The notes under the pieces: model-generated
Database searches by the model: none
Told to the model about the DNA's origin: nothing
What the model saw: only the letters and a program-made list of their open reading frames with translations
Program-made: the position numbers and the translations under genes
Origin: Constrictibacter sp. MBR-5
GTDB lineage: Bacteria > Pseudomonadota > Alphaproteobacteria > JAJUGE01
Assembly (NCBI RefSeq): GCF_040549485.1
Contig: NZ_JBEPTK010000003.1
Coordinates: forward strand, 124,001-188,000
Direction of reading: 5' to 3'
Length of the DNA stretch: 64,000 bases
Part shown: piece after piece, positions 26,038-34,826 of the stretch
Layout of the letters: every line of letters starts with the position of its first letter
How positions within the stretch are numbered: the first letter of the stretch is position 1

Positions 26038-27338
26038 ATGGCCAAGCCCTTCCACCTCGCCTGGTTCATGAACTTCTCGGTCGACGAGTGGAACGGCACC
26101 TTCTCGGCCGGCGGCAACCCGTGGTCGGGCGCGTTCTACGTCGACATGGCGCGGGCGATGGAGCGGGCCTGCTTCGACTACATCATGCTCGAAGACACGC
26201 TGATGATCTCCGACGCCTATGGCGGGACCATGGAGGCGTATCTGAAATACGCCCTGATGGGCCCGAAATGCGATCCGGCACCGCTGGCGGCGCTGATCGG
26301 CAGCCGGACGTCCCGCATGGGCGTGGTCGCGACGCTGTCGACGATGGCCTACCCGCCCTTCATGCTCGCCCGGCTGTGCGCGACGCTCGACACCATGTCG
26401 GGCGGCCGTTTCGGCTGGAACATCGTGACCAGCGGCGAGGACCTGGCGGCGCAGAATTTCGGCATGGACGAACTGCCGCCGCGCCAGCAGCGCTACGACA
26501 TGGCCGACGAATATGTCGAGCTCTGCAAGCAGCTCTGGGCCAGCTGGGACCCTGACGCGGTCGTTCTCGACCGCGAGACCGACACTTATGCCGACTACCG
26601 CAAGGTCCGGCCGATCAACTTCAAGGGCCGCTTCTACAGCTGCCGCGGGCCGCTGAACTGCGTCCCGGGACCGCAGGGCGGCCGACCTTCGTGCAGGCCG
26701 GCGGCTCGCCGCGCGGTCGGCAGTTCGCCGCGGAAACGGCCGACTGCATCATCGCCGCCGCCACCGGCACCGCCGCGATGAAGGAACATCGCGACGACGT
26801 GCGCGCCAGGGCCGCCGCCGCCGGACGCAACCCCGACGACGTCAAGGTGCTGTTCATCGTGACACCGGTGCTGGCCGAGACCGAGGCCGCAGCCCAGGCG
26901 CGGCTCGACCGCTTCATCGCCACGCCCGCCTACTACGCCAAGATGCTGGCCTCGATCAGTTCGGTCACCGACATCGACTTCCAGCCCTTCGACCTCGACA
27001 GGGAGCTGCCGCACCTCACGACCAACGGCGAGCAGGGGTCGCTGGACGCCTTCGCCCAGTGGGGCAGGGGCAAGACCCTGCGCCAGCTCGTGATCGACCG
27101 GGCGACCCGCGGCCTGGGCGGCGTGGTGGGCACCCCGGACAGCGTCGCCGACCGGCTGGGCGAGGTGATGGAGGAGGTCGGCGGCGACGGCTTCCTGATC
27201 TCCTCGCCGTTCCAGAAGGTCAGCCGCGAATACGTCCTGCAGGTGTGCGAGGGCCTGGTGCCGGCGCTGCAGCGGCGCGGCCTGACCCGCACCGCCTACC
27301 AGGGCACCCAGCTGCGCGAGGTCCTGCGCGAGTTCTGA
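26038..27338 (+). pseudogene. NtaA/SnaA/DszA-type flavin monooxygenase, frameshifted
   Basis: Two open frames together encode a copy of the next gene's product, a bacterial-luciferase-like (LLM) FMNH2-dependent monooxygenase. The first half runs from ATG 26038 (MAKPFHLAWFMNF) to about 26665-26690 and is readable to 26781 only as nonsense. The second half resumes one base out of frame around 26685 (VQAGGSPRGRQFAAET) and ends LREVLREF at 27338. Aligned with the intact neighbour, this copy has 24 bases where the neighbour has 25 between ctgaactgcgt and ttcgtgcag, so one base is missing. Apart from this, both halves look well conserved. Either the gene is recently inactivated or the base was lost in sequencing or assembly of this G/C run. 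Confidence 0.85.
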
Positions 27339-27373
27339 GCCGAACCACCCCTTTCCTTCCGGAGGTCTCCAGC

Positions 27374-28678
27374 ATGCCCAAGCGCTTCCATCTCGGCTGG
27401 TTCATGAACTTCGCCGTCGACGAGTGGAACCGGCCGTTCGCCGCCGGGGGAAAGCCGTGGGACGGCGGCTTCTACATCGACATGGCGAAGGCGATGGAGC
27501 GCGCCTGCTTCGACTACATCATGCTCGAAGACACGCTGATGATCTCGGAGACCTACAAGGGCACCGCCGAGGCCTATCTGAAGTACAACATCATGGGGCC
27601 GAAGGGCGATCCGTCGCCGATGGCGGCGCTGATCGGCAGCCAGACGAAGAATCTCGGGGTGGTGGCGACATTCTCCACCATGGCCTATCCGCCGTTCATG
27701 CTGGCGCGCCTCTGCGCCACCCTGGACAACATGTGTGGCGGCCGCTTCGGCTGGAACATCGTCACAAGCGGCGAGAATCTGGCGGCACAGAATTTCGGCC
27801 TCGACGAACTGCCGCCGCGGCAGAACCGCTACGACATGGCCGACGAGTATGTGGAACTCTGCCGGCAGCTCTGGGGCAGCTGGGACCAGGACGCGGTGGT
27901 GCTCGACCGCGAGACCGACACCTATGCCGACTACCGCAAGGTCCGGCCGATCAACTTCGTCGGCAAATACTACAAGTGTCGCGGGCCGCTGAACTGCGTG
28001 CCGCCGATCCAGGGCCGCCCCGCCTTCGTGCAGGCCGGCGGGTCGCCGCGCGGCCGGCAGTTCGCGGCCGAGACGGCCGACAGCATCATCGCCCCCTCCT
28101 CGGGCGTCGCCGGCATCAAGGCCTATCGCGACGACGTGCGGGCACGCGCCGTGGCGGCGGGACGCGACCCGGACGAGATCAAGGTGCTGTTCGTCTGCGC
28201 GCCCGTGCTCGGCGTGACCGAGGCGGAGGCGCACGCCAAGCTCGCGGCGATCGCCGCCCACCCCAGCTACATCGACAGGGTACTGGCCGGGATCAGCTCG
28301 ATCACCGACATCGACTTCTCGGCGTTCGACCTGGACAAGGAACTGCCGCACCTCACGACCAACGGCGAGCAGGGGTCGCTCGACGCCTTCGCGCGCTTCG
28401 GCAACGGCCAGACGCTGCGCGAGCGCTGCATGGAGCAGGTCAACCGCGGCCTGGAGGGACTGGTCGGCACGCCCGACCAAGTGGCGGACCGGATGGGCGA
28501 GATCATGGAGGAGGTCGGCGGCGACGGCTTCCTGATCACACGGCCCTACACGACCAACATCAACCGCCGCTACATCCTGGAGATCTGCGAAGGGCTGGTG
28601 CCGGCACTGCAGCGGCGCAGCCTGACGCGCACCCAGTACACGAAGTCCACCCTGCGCGAGACGCTGCGGGAGTTCTGA
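27374..28678 (+). CDS. NtaA/SnaA/DszA-type flavin-dependent monooxygenase
   Basis: A 434-residue LLM-class monooxygenase of the nitrilotriacetate monooxygenase/pristinamycin synthase A/DszA group. It uses reduced FMN from a separate reductase to oxidise a substrate. Characteristic blocks are AMERACFDYIMLEDTLMIS, STMAYPPFMLARLCATLDNM, GRFGWNIVTSGENLAAQNFG, and VQAGGSPRGRQFAAETAD. It is a near copy of the preceding frameshifted gene (most residues identical), starting 35 bases after it at ATG 27374. The flavin reductase two genes on is the likely partner. The substrate is unknown; the family attacks C-N and C-S bonds. Confidence 0.9.
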   Translation: MPKRFHLGWFMNFAVDEWNRPFAAGGKPWDGGFYIDMAKAMERACFDYIMLEDTLMISETYKGTAEAYLKYNIMGPKGDPSPMAALIGSQTKNLGVVATFSTMAYPPFMLARLCATLDNMCGGRFGWNIVTSGENLAAQNFGLDELPPRQNRYDMADEYVELCRQLWGSWDQDAVVLDRETDTYADYRKVRPINFVGKYYKCRGPLNCVPPIQGRPAFVQAGGSPRGRQFAAETADSIIAPSSGVAGIKAYRDDVRARAVAAGRDPDEIKVLFVCAPVLGVTEAEAHAKLAAIAAHPSYIDRVLAGISSITDIDFSAFDLDKELPHLTTNGEQGSLDAFARFGNGQTLRERCMEQVNRGLEGLVGTPDQVADRMGEIMEEVGGDGFLITRPYTTNINRRYILEICEGLVPALQRRSLTRTQYTKSTLRETLREF

Positions 28679-28707
28679 GCGGGACGGCCTGGAAGCGGAG
28701 GGCGATC

Positions 28708-29823
28708 ATGGATCTTTCGGTGCTCGACCAGTCGATGATCGTCGCGGGGCGCAGCCCGGCCGAGGCGATCCGCGAGACCGTCGCACTGGCCCGGACCTGC
28801 GAGGCGATGGGCTACCGCCGCTTCTGGGTGTCGGAGCATCACGGCAGTCCCGGCATAGCCGGGTCGGCGCCAGAGGTGCTGCTGGGCGCGCTGGCCGTGG
28901 CGACGCGGTGCATCCGCATCGGCAGCGCCGGCGTGATGTTGCCGCACTACGCGCCGCTGAAGGTGGCGGAACAGTTCCGGGTGCTCGACGCGCTGGCGCC
29001 GGGGCGGGTCGACCTCGGTCTCGGCCGCGGGCCGGGCGCCGACCGGCAGACCGCCTATGCGCTGAAGCCCGCGGCGCTCGACAATCCCATGGCGATGTTC
29101 GCCATGGACACCTTCCCGTCCGACGTCGCCGATACCGTGGCGTGGGCGACCGGCGAGGGGCCGGACGACGGCAGCCCCTTCGCCGGGGTCGCGGCACAGC
29201 CGCGCGGGATCACGGCACCGGAGCCTTGGATCGTCGGCAGCACCGTCTACACGGGCCGGCTGGCCGGCGAACTGGGCCTGCCCTACTGCGTCGCGCACTT
29301 CTTCGACGACGGCGCCGGTGCGGCGGAGGCGGTCGGCGCCTATCGCAGCGCCTTCGTGCCCGGCGCCCGGTTGGAAGCGCCGCATCTGGCGCTCTGCGTG
29401 TGGGCACTGGCGGCACCGACGGAGACGGAAGCCGAGGCCCTGTTCGAACCCTATGCGCAGTGGCGGCTGGGGCGGGACCGCGGCCGCGCCATGCCCTTCC
29501 CGGACGGGCAGACGCCCGCGCGGGCCGGCACCGGCGATGCGCAGGCGATCGCGGCCATCCGCGCCAAGGCAATGTTCGGCGCGCCCGACCAGGTCGTCGC
29601 GGCGCTGGAGGCTTTGCAGGCGCGTTTCGCGGCGCAGGAGATGGTGGTCCTGACCACCACCCATGATGCGTCGCTGCGCCGGCGGTCCTATGCTCTCATC
29701 GCCGAGGCCGCCGGACTGGGTTGGCCGGCGGCCGGCGCGCCGGGGCGGCCCCCGGATTGCATCGCGGCGGCACCCGGCGGCAAGCTGCCGGAACGCCCGA
29801 CCGCAGACGCCCTACGGAGTTGA
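28708..29823 (+). CDS. LLM-class flavin oxidoreductase (MsnO8/YhbW-like)
   Basis: A 371-residue luciferase-like protein of the smaller single-chain group. It begins LSVLDQSMIVAGRSPAEAIRET and includes YRRFWVSEHHGSPGIAGSAPEVLLGALA, IRIGSAGVMLPHYAPLKVAEQFRVL and GRVDLGLGRGPG. These are the blocks of the MsnO8/YhbW-like family. The last ~40 residues are a Pro/Ala/Gly-rich tail not usual in the family. It lies in the operon between the DszA-like enzyme and the flavin reductase, and probably uses the same reduced flavin. Confidence 0.88.
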   Translation: MDLSVLDQSMIVAGRSPAEAIRETVALARTCEAMGYRRFWVSEHHGSPGIAGSAPEVLLGALAVATRCIRIGSAGVMLPHYAPLKVAEQFRVLDALAPGRVDLGLGRGPGADRQTAYALKPAALDNPMAMFAMDTFPSDVADTVAWATGEGPDDGSPFAGVAAQPRGITAPEPWIVGSTVYTGRLAGELGLPYCVAHFFDDGAGAAEAVGAYRSAFVPGARLEAPHLALCVWALAAPTETEAEALFEPYAQWRLGRDRGRAMPFPDGQTPARAGTGDAQAIAAIRAKAMFGAPDQVVAALEALQARFAAQEMVVLTTTHDASLRRRSYALIAEAAGLGWPAAGAPGRPPDCIAAAPGGKLPERPTADALRS

Positions 29824-29827
29824 GTTG

Positions 29828-30346
29828 ATGACAGAAGCGACAGCCGCAGCCCCAGCACCCGTCGATCCCGGTACCTTCTGGCGCACCCTGGGATCGCGCG
29901 TCACGGGCATGACGGTGGTGACGGCCGACAGCGACGAGGGGCCGGTCGGCTTCCTCGGCCTTTCGGCGGCGCACGTGACGGCGTCGCCGCCGACCATGCT
30001 GGTCTCGATCGACAGGAAGACCTCCGCCCTGGCCGGCGTGCTGGCGCGGCGGCATTTCGCCGTGAATTTTCTCGACGCCAGTGCCGCCCATGTCGCCGAG
30101 GCGTTCGGCGGCAAGGCCGGCGTCTCCGGCGCGGACCGTTTCGTCGCCGGCGAGTGGACGACGCTGGAGACCGGGGCGCCGGTCAACAAGGCGGCACTCG
30201 GCGTCTTCGACTGCCGCGTCGACCAGATCGTGGCGCACGGCGACATTTCCATCGTCATCGGCACGGTCGTGGCGGCCACCGCGCGGCCGGACGGCGACCC
30301 GCTGGTCTTCTTCCGCGGCAAGGTGCTGAGCGGCCTCGGCGGCTGA
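29828..30346 (+). CDS. flavin reductase (HpaC/RutF-like)
   Basis: A 172-residue flavin reductase domain protein. Blocks are FWRTLGSRVTGMTVVTADSDEGPVG, GLSAAHVTASPPTMLVSIDRKTSALAGVL, FAVNFLDASAAHVAEAFGG and a final FFRGKVLSGLGG. It reduces FMN with NAD(P)H and hands it to the LLM monooxygenases encoded on both sides. An acggagttg ribosome site and a 4-base gap after the previous stop show coupling. It is the only flavin reductase among the flavin monooxygenase genes in this window. Confidence 0.92.
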   Translation: MTEATAAAPAPVDPGTFWRTLGSRVTGMTVVTADSDEGPVGFLGLSAAHVTASPPTMLVSIDRKTSALAGVLARRHFAVNFLDASAAHVAEAFGGKAGVSGADRFVAGEWTTLETGAPVNKAALGVFDCRVDQIVAHGDISIVIGTVVAATARPDGDPLVFFRGKVLSGLGG

Positions 30347-30374
30347 TCCACGCCCCACGTTCCGACGTTTCCAT

Positions 30375-30404
30375 ACGGCGGCCGCAGTGCATTGCGGCCG
30401 CCGT
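30375..30404 (+). terminator. stem-loop after the flavin reductase gene
   Basis: A perfect 12-bp GC-rich stem (acggcggccgca and its complement) with a 6-base loop begins 28 bases after the flavin reductase stop. The following bases (cgtcgtttcacc) are only weakly T-rich. It probably ends or attenuates the first monooxygenase transcript before the third DszA-like gene. Confidence 0.6.
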
Positions 30405-30493
30405 CGTCGTTTCACCGCAAGCGATGGTGCGATGCAGCGGTGAAAAAAACGGCGATCGGGTGAAGCGAAAGGCAGGATAGATTTGGGCCGGAG

Positions 30494-30540
30494 CGGACGA
30501 TGCTTTGCCTCTTTTCGATGTTTTTCACGGCCATCGTCCG
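30494..30540 (+). promoter_or_regulatory. 9-bp inverted repeat upstream of third monooxygenase
   Basis: cggacgatg (30494-30502) and its complement (30532-30540) flank a T-rich 29-base spacer (tttttcacgg). The right arm lies 96 bases before the ATG at 30637. The 290 bases from 30347 to 30636 otherwise hold only the terminator-like stem. It may be an operator or a leader hairpin; no relation to the LysR palindrome was seen. Confidence 0.3.
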
Positions 30541-30636
30541 TCTAACCTTCGTCATCACGGTCGTGCTGCGGTGCGACGACGGCGGGGGCGGATCGATGAG
30601 CCACCTCCCCGAGTATGGCGGAGAGGTCCTGTATCG

Positions 30637-31950
30637 ATGGCGGCGCGTCCGTTTCACCTCGCCTGGTTCCTCCAGGGATCCAGCATCCAGGCCTGGGGCA
30701 GCCCCTGGACCGGGAACATCAGCGAAGAGTGGATGCACCCGAGCCTGTTTCTGGACCTCGTCCGGAACATGGAACGCGCCTGCTTCGACTACATCCTGAT
30801 CGAAGACTCGATCTATATCGGCCAGAACTGGCAGGATTCGCGCGAGATCTTCCTGAAGAACGGCATGTCCGTGCCGCGCCAGGAGCCGTCGATCGTGGCG
30901 GCGCTGATGGCGGCGGCGACCACGCGGCTCGGCATCGTGCCGACCCTCTCGACCTTCGCCTACCATCCCTACCTGACGGCGCGGATCGTCGGCACGCTCG
31001 ACCAGGTGTCCCTGGGCCGCGGCGGCTGGAACATGGTGACGGGCAGTTCCGATCTGTCGGCGCAGAATTTCGGGATGCCGCGCCTGCCCGACCATGACGA
31101 CCGCTACGTCATGGCCGAGGAGTATATGCAGATCTGCAAGGGGCTGTGGGGGTCGTGGGAGCCGGGCGCCATCGTCGCCGACCGCAAGAGCCGCACCCTG
31201 ATCGACCACACCAAGGTCCACACGATCGACTTCGAGGGCAAATACTACAGTTCGCGCGGCCCGCTGAACTCCGGACCGCTGCCCAGCGGCCAGCCGGTGA
31301 TCGCCCAGGCGGGCGGCTCGGTCAGCGGCAAGCGCTTCGCCGCGAAGTATGCCGATACGGTCGTGGCCGCACCGCGCGGCATCGCCGCGATGAAGGCCTA
31401 TCGCGACGACGTACGGGCCGAGGCGGTCGCCGCTGGCCGCAACCCGGACGACTGCAAGATCCTGTTCCTCTGCTCGCCGATCGTCGCGGAGACCATGGCG
31501 GAGGCCGAGACGCGTGCCGCGGGGCGGGCGACCGCCGCCGCGGCGAACGTCGACATGCGGCTCGCCCAGATCGGCTGGAGTACGAACATCGATTTCTCCG
31601 GCCACGACCTGGACGCGCCGGTCGGCGAACTCACCACGAACGGCCATCAGTCGAGCCTCGCCATGTTCGTCGCCAAGTCGGGCGGCAAGACCCTGCGCGA
31701 GGCGGCCATCGCCTACAGCAGCCAGGGCTACTGCATCGATGCGGTCGGCACCCCGGACGCCGTCGCGAGCCAGATGGCGGAGGCGATGGAGGAGGTCGGC
31801 GGCGACGGCTTCCTGATCGTCCTGCCGGACGTCAGCCGCCGTTCGGTCGCCACCATCGTCGACGGCCTCGTGCCGGAACTGCAGCAGCGCGGGCTGACGC
31901 GCCGCGCCTACTCGCACGCCCTGCTGCGCGACAACCTGCTGGAGTTCTGA
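30637..31950 (+). CDS. NtaA/SnaA/DszA-type flavin monooxygenase, divergent copy
   Basis: A 437-residue LLM monooxygenase of the same group as the two upstream but clearly more distant. It shares FHLAWF, ERACFDYILIEDS, STFAYHPYLTARI, GGWNMVTGSSDLSAQNFG and IAQAGGSVSGKRFAAKYAD. Many positions near the N-terminus and in the middle differ, so a different substrate is likely. The ATG at 30637 follows a ggcggagag ribosome site. It is separated from the earlier genes by a stem-loop and 290 bases, and followed by the amino acid importer genes, which may form its own transcript. Confidence 0.9.
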   Translation: MAARPFHLAWFLQGSSIQAWGSPWTGNISEEWMHPSLFLDLVRNMERACFDYILIEDSIYIGQNWQDSREIFLKNGMSVPRQEPSIVAALMAAATTRLGIVPTLSTFAYHPYLTARIVGTLDQVSLGRGGWNMVTGSSDLSAQNFGMPRLPDHDDRYVMAEEYMQICKGLWGSWEPGAIVADRKSRTLIDHTKVHTIDFEGKYYSSRGPLNSGPLPSGQPVIAQAGGSVSGKRFAAKYADTVVAAPRGIAAMKAYRDDVRAEAVAAGRNPDDCKILFLCSPIVAETMAEAETRAAGRATAAAANVDMRLAQIGWSTNIDFSGHDLDAPVGELTTNGHQSSLAMFVAKSGGKTLREAAIAYSSQGYCIDAVGTPDAVASQMAEAMEEVGGDGFLIVLPDVSRRSVATIVDGLVPELQQRGLTRRAYSHALLRDNLLEF

Positions 31951-32055
31951 GACGGGCGAACGGGCCGCGACCGAGAGACCGCCGCAATAAGAAAAGTCGA
32001 GTTGGGGAGCGCCCCGGAGATCATCCAACCCTGCAATCTCTGGAGACGCAAGACG

Positions 32056-32328
32056 ATGGGTAAAGCCGGACGTTTTGGCGCGGTCGCCGCGGCGGTGGTC
32101 ATCATCGGCGCCGGCTCGGCTCTCCTCGGCGCCAGTGCCGCGGCCGAGACGCTGAAGCTGGGTAACGAGGGCGTCTATCCGCCGTTCAGCATGGTCGATG
32201 CCAAGGGCGAACTGACCGGCTTCGAACCGATCTCGCCCGCGAGATGCACCTTCACGACCCTGCGCAAGAAGTATCTCAGCGTTCCGATCCTCGCGGCCGA
32301 TCAGGCCTGCGCCGAGAAGTCCGGCTGA
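32056..32328 (+). pseudogene. internally deleted copy of the amino acid binding protein
   Basis: A 90-residue open frame that is a shrunken duplicate of the gene at 32416-33267. It keeps a signal peptide (MGKAGRFGAVAAAVVIIGAGSALLGASAAA), the mature N-terminus ETLKLGNEGVYPPFSMVDAK, then jumps to the C-terminus CTFTTLRKKYLSVPILAADQ. Roughly 190 residues of the ligand-binding core are missing. DNA comparison shows that N-terminal homology runs through cgatctcgcccgcg, one base short and so out of frame, and then joins near a shared tgc to the C-terminal part, which restores the frame. It cannot form a normal two-lobed binding protein. It still has a start codon and signal peptide, so a small exported product is possible. 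Confidence 0.8.
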
Positions 32329-32415
32329 CCACCGCCGCCGCGCCCCACGCGCGCCGCCCGCATTCCATCCCCGCCTGACCGTTCCAGCCCGACCTTTCCA
32401 GGGAGCCACGAGACG

Positions 32416-33267
32416 ATGACGCATCTCCAACACCTGTTCCTGCGCCGAGCGACAGGCGCCGCCGCCCTCGCCTTGGCCGTCACTCTGGGCGGATCGCTGC
32501 CGGGGCAGGCCGCGGCGGAGACGCTGAAGCTCGGCAACGAGGGCACCTACCCGCCGTTCAGCATGGTCGATGCCAAGGGCGAGCTGACCGGGTTCGAGGT
32601 CGATCTGGCGCGGGCGATGTGCGCGCGCATGAAGGTGGAGTGCGAGTTCACCGTCATGGACTTCAAGGCGCTGATCCCGTCGATGCTCCAGGGCAAGTTC
32701 GACGTGCTGGTCTCGCAGGTGTCGCCGACGCCGGAGCGCATCGCCAAGCTCGAGTTCAGCATGCCCGTCGTCTACAACCCGCAGGCCTTCGTCATGCGCA
32801 AGGGCGTCGTCACGACCTTCAGCAAGGAGGCGCTGGCCGGCAAGGGCATCCGGCTCGCCATGCAGCGCGGCGGTGCCGGCATCCCCTACATCAACAAGCA
32901 TTTCGACGGCGTCTTCAAGCACGTCTACTACGACAATCCCGACCAGATGCGGCTCGACATGCTCGCCGGCCGGCTCGAAGGCGTCTTCGGCGCGAAGATC
33001 AACTGGACGCGCGAGCTGATGGATACGCCGCAGGGCAAGGACTACGAACTGGTCGGTGGCGACCACTGGATCGGCGACCCGGCCATTCCGCCCGAGAAGC
33101 GCGGGTCGAGCTGGGTGATGCGCAAGGGCGAGACGGCACTGCTCGGCCGCGTCGACACCGCGCTCAACGCGCTGATCGACGACTGCACCTTCACGGAACT
33201 GCGCAAGAAATACCTCAACGTCGCGATCCTCGTGCGTGAGGAAGCCTGCGCCGCCAAGACGAACTGA
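32416..33267 (+). CDS. family 3 amino-acid-type solute-binding protein
   Basis: A 283-residue periplasmic binding protein (SBP_bac_3). The signal peptide covers residues 1-34 (hydrophobic stretch ending GQAAA). Lobe 1 begins ETLKLGNEGTYPPFSMVDAKGELTGFEVDLARAMCARM, and the family block FDVLVSQVSPTPERIAKLEFS follows. It captures a polar amino acid or similar small polar compound for the two permeases and ATPase encoded next. The operon directly follows the third DszA-like monooxygenase, so the importer may take up its substrate. Confidence 0.93.
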   Translation: MTHLQHLFLRRATGAAALALAVTLGGSLPGQAAAETLKLGNEGTYPPFSMVDAKGELTGFEVDLARAMCARMKVECEFTVMDFKALIPSMLQGKFDVLVSQVSPTPERIAKLEFSMPVVYNPQAFVMRKGVVTTFSKEALAGKGIRLAMQRGGAGIPYINKHFDGVFKHVYYDNPDQMRLDMLAGRLEGVFGAKINWTRELMDTPQGKDYELVGGDHWIGDPAIPPEKRGSSWVMRKGETALLGRVDTALNALIDDCTFTELRKKYLNVAILVREEACAAKTN

Positions 33268-33309
33268 GCCGCCCGCCGCCGCCTCGCCGACAAGCCGGAG
33301 CGCCGACGC

Positions 33310-34008
33310 ATGAGCATCAGCTACGCAGACTTCTGGGGCTACATGGCCCAGCTCGGCCAGGGCACGCTGGTGACCGTCCAGCTGTTCCTGTCGGCCTTCG
33401 CCCTGTCGCTGCTGTGCGGTGTTGTGGTCGGGGTCGTGACCCTGTCGCGCAATCCGCTGATCCAGCTGGTGTGGCGCGTCTATTCCTCCTTCGTGTTCGG
33501 CGTGCCGGCGCTGCTGGTGATCTTCCTGCTCTATTACGGCGGCAGCGCGATCCTCGCCGGCATCTTTGGCATGTCGCGCTCGATCGACGTGACGCCATTC
33601 GGTGCCGGCCTGGCGGCGCTGACCCTGGTCAACGCCGCCTATATCGCGGAACTGGTGCACGGCGCGGTGCGCAACCTGCCGCGCGGCCAGTTCGAGGCCT
33701 GCGCCGCGCTGTCGATCCGGCCATGGGCCGCATGGTGGTACGTGCTGCTGCCCCAGGTGATCCGGCTGGCGCTGCCCGGCCTCGTGAACATCTGGCTGAT
33801 CGTCCTGAAGGAGACGCCGCTCGTCTCGCTGGCGGGGCTCAACGACCTCGTCGCCAACGCCAAGATCGCGGCCGGCGCCACGAAGGAGCCCTTCATCTTC
33901 TTCATCGCCGCAGCCCTGTTCTTCATCGTGGTGAGCGCGCTGACCATGCCGCTGTCGCGGCGGCTCGAGACCCGCTTCGGCCGCGGCCAGGCACCGGGGC
34001 GGGCATGA
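33310..34008 (+). CDS. polar amino acid ABC permease 1 (HisM/GlnP type)
   Basis: A 232-residue inner-membrane permease with about five helices. Family blocks: GTLVTVQLFLSAFALSLLCGVV, VYSSFVFGVPALLVIFLLYYGG, and the EAA-type loop ACAALSIRPWAAWWYVLLPQVIRLALPGL. It starts 42 bases after the binding-protein gene; its stop overlaps the start of the second permease (ATGA). The two permeases form a heterodimer. Confidence 0.92.
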   Translation: MSISYADFWGYMAQLGQGTLVTVQLFLSAFALSLLCGVVVGVVTLSRNPLIQLVWRVYSSFVFGVPALLVIFLLYYGGSAILAGIFGMSRSIDVTPFGAGLAALTLVNAAYIAELVHGAVRNLPRGQFEACAALSIRPWAAWWYVLLPQVIRLALPGLVNIWLIVLKETPLVSLAGLNDLVANAKIAAGATKEPFIFFIAAALFFIVVSALTMPLSRRLETRFGRGQAPGRA

Positions 34009-34826
34009 GCGGGCTCCCCTTCGATCCCGCGCTGGCATGGGAGAACCTGCCGGCGATGCTGGACGGCCTGCTGACGACGATCCTGATCACGATCGCGGTG
34101 CTCGTGCCGGGGCTGTTCCTCGCGGTGCTGATCGCGCTTGCCCGCATGTCGCGCCGGCGCCTCCTCGCCTGGCCGGCGGCCGTCTTCGTCGTCTTCTTCC
34201 GCGGCACGCCGCTGCTGATCCTCCTCTATCTCGTCTATTACGGCTTCGGGCAGATCCAGGTGCTGCGCGACGGGCCGCTCTGGGTGATCTTCGGCAACGC
34301 CTTCGCCTGCGCGGTCATCGCGCTGACGCTCAACCACGTCGCCTTCCTGGTCGACATCGTCCGCGGCGCGGTGCAGGCGGTGCCGGCCGGTCTGACCGAG
34401 GCGTCGGCGGCACTCGGCATCTCCCGGCGTGACACCTTCCGCTGGATCCAGCTGCCGCTCGCCGCCCGCTACGGCATGAAGGCCTATCAGAACGAGGTCA
34501 TCATGTTCACCAAGGCGACCGCGGTGATCAGCGTCGTCACCATCGTCGACCTCACCGCGGTCGCCAACGAGGTCTTCGAACTCACCTACGACCCGTTCAC
34601 GCCGATGCTGACCGCGGCGCTGCTCTACTGGCTGCTCGTCAACGTCATCCGCCAGGTCTTCCGCCTGATCGACCTCAGGCTCAACCGTCACATCGCCGTG
34701 CACGAGACGCGCGCCGCCAGCCGGGATGCAGGCCCTCAGGCCGCAACCGCATCCGCTCCCCCGCGCCCGGCGCGCTTCGCGGCGATCCGCGGCATCGGCC
34801 GCCGCGGCAAGGAGGCTGCATTTTGA
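34005..34826 (+). CDS. polar amino acid ABC permease 2
   Basis: A 273-residue permease. The family signature is VVFFRGTPLLILLYLVYYGFGQ, and the EAA loop is EASAALGISRRDTFRWIQLPLAARYGMKAYQNE. A basic, Ala/Pro-rich cytoplasmic tail of about 45 residues (RHIAVHETRAASRDAGPQ) is longer than usual. It is coupled to permease 1 by an ATGA overlap and to the ATPase by an overlap at its end. Confidence 0.92.
   Translation: MSGLPFDPALAWENLPAMLDGLLTTILITIAVLVPGLFLAVLIALARMSRRRLLAWPAAVFVVFFRGTPLLILLYLVYYGFGQIQVLRDGPLWVIFGNAFACAVIALTLNHVAFLVDIVRGAVQAVPAGLTEASAALGISRRDTFRWIQLPLAARYGMKAYQNEVIMFTKATAVISVVTIVDLTAVANEVFELTYDPFTPMLTAALLYWLLVNVIRQVFRLIDLRLNRHIAVHETRAASRDAGPQAATASAPPRPARFAAIRGIGRRGKEAAF

Noticed and set aside
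26655-26700. Programmed frameshift in the first DszA-like gene
   Set aside because: There is no typical slippery sequence, no downstream pseudoknot that I could see, and the intact paralogue simply has one more base. Deletion or sequencing error is simpler.
30412-34038. A 1208-codon minus-strand open frame under the third monooxygenase and importer genes
   Set aside because: No recognisable domain; a GC-composition artefact antisense to well-supported genes.
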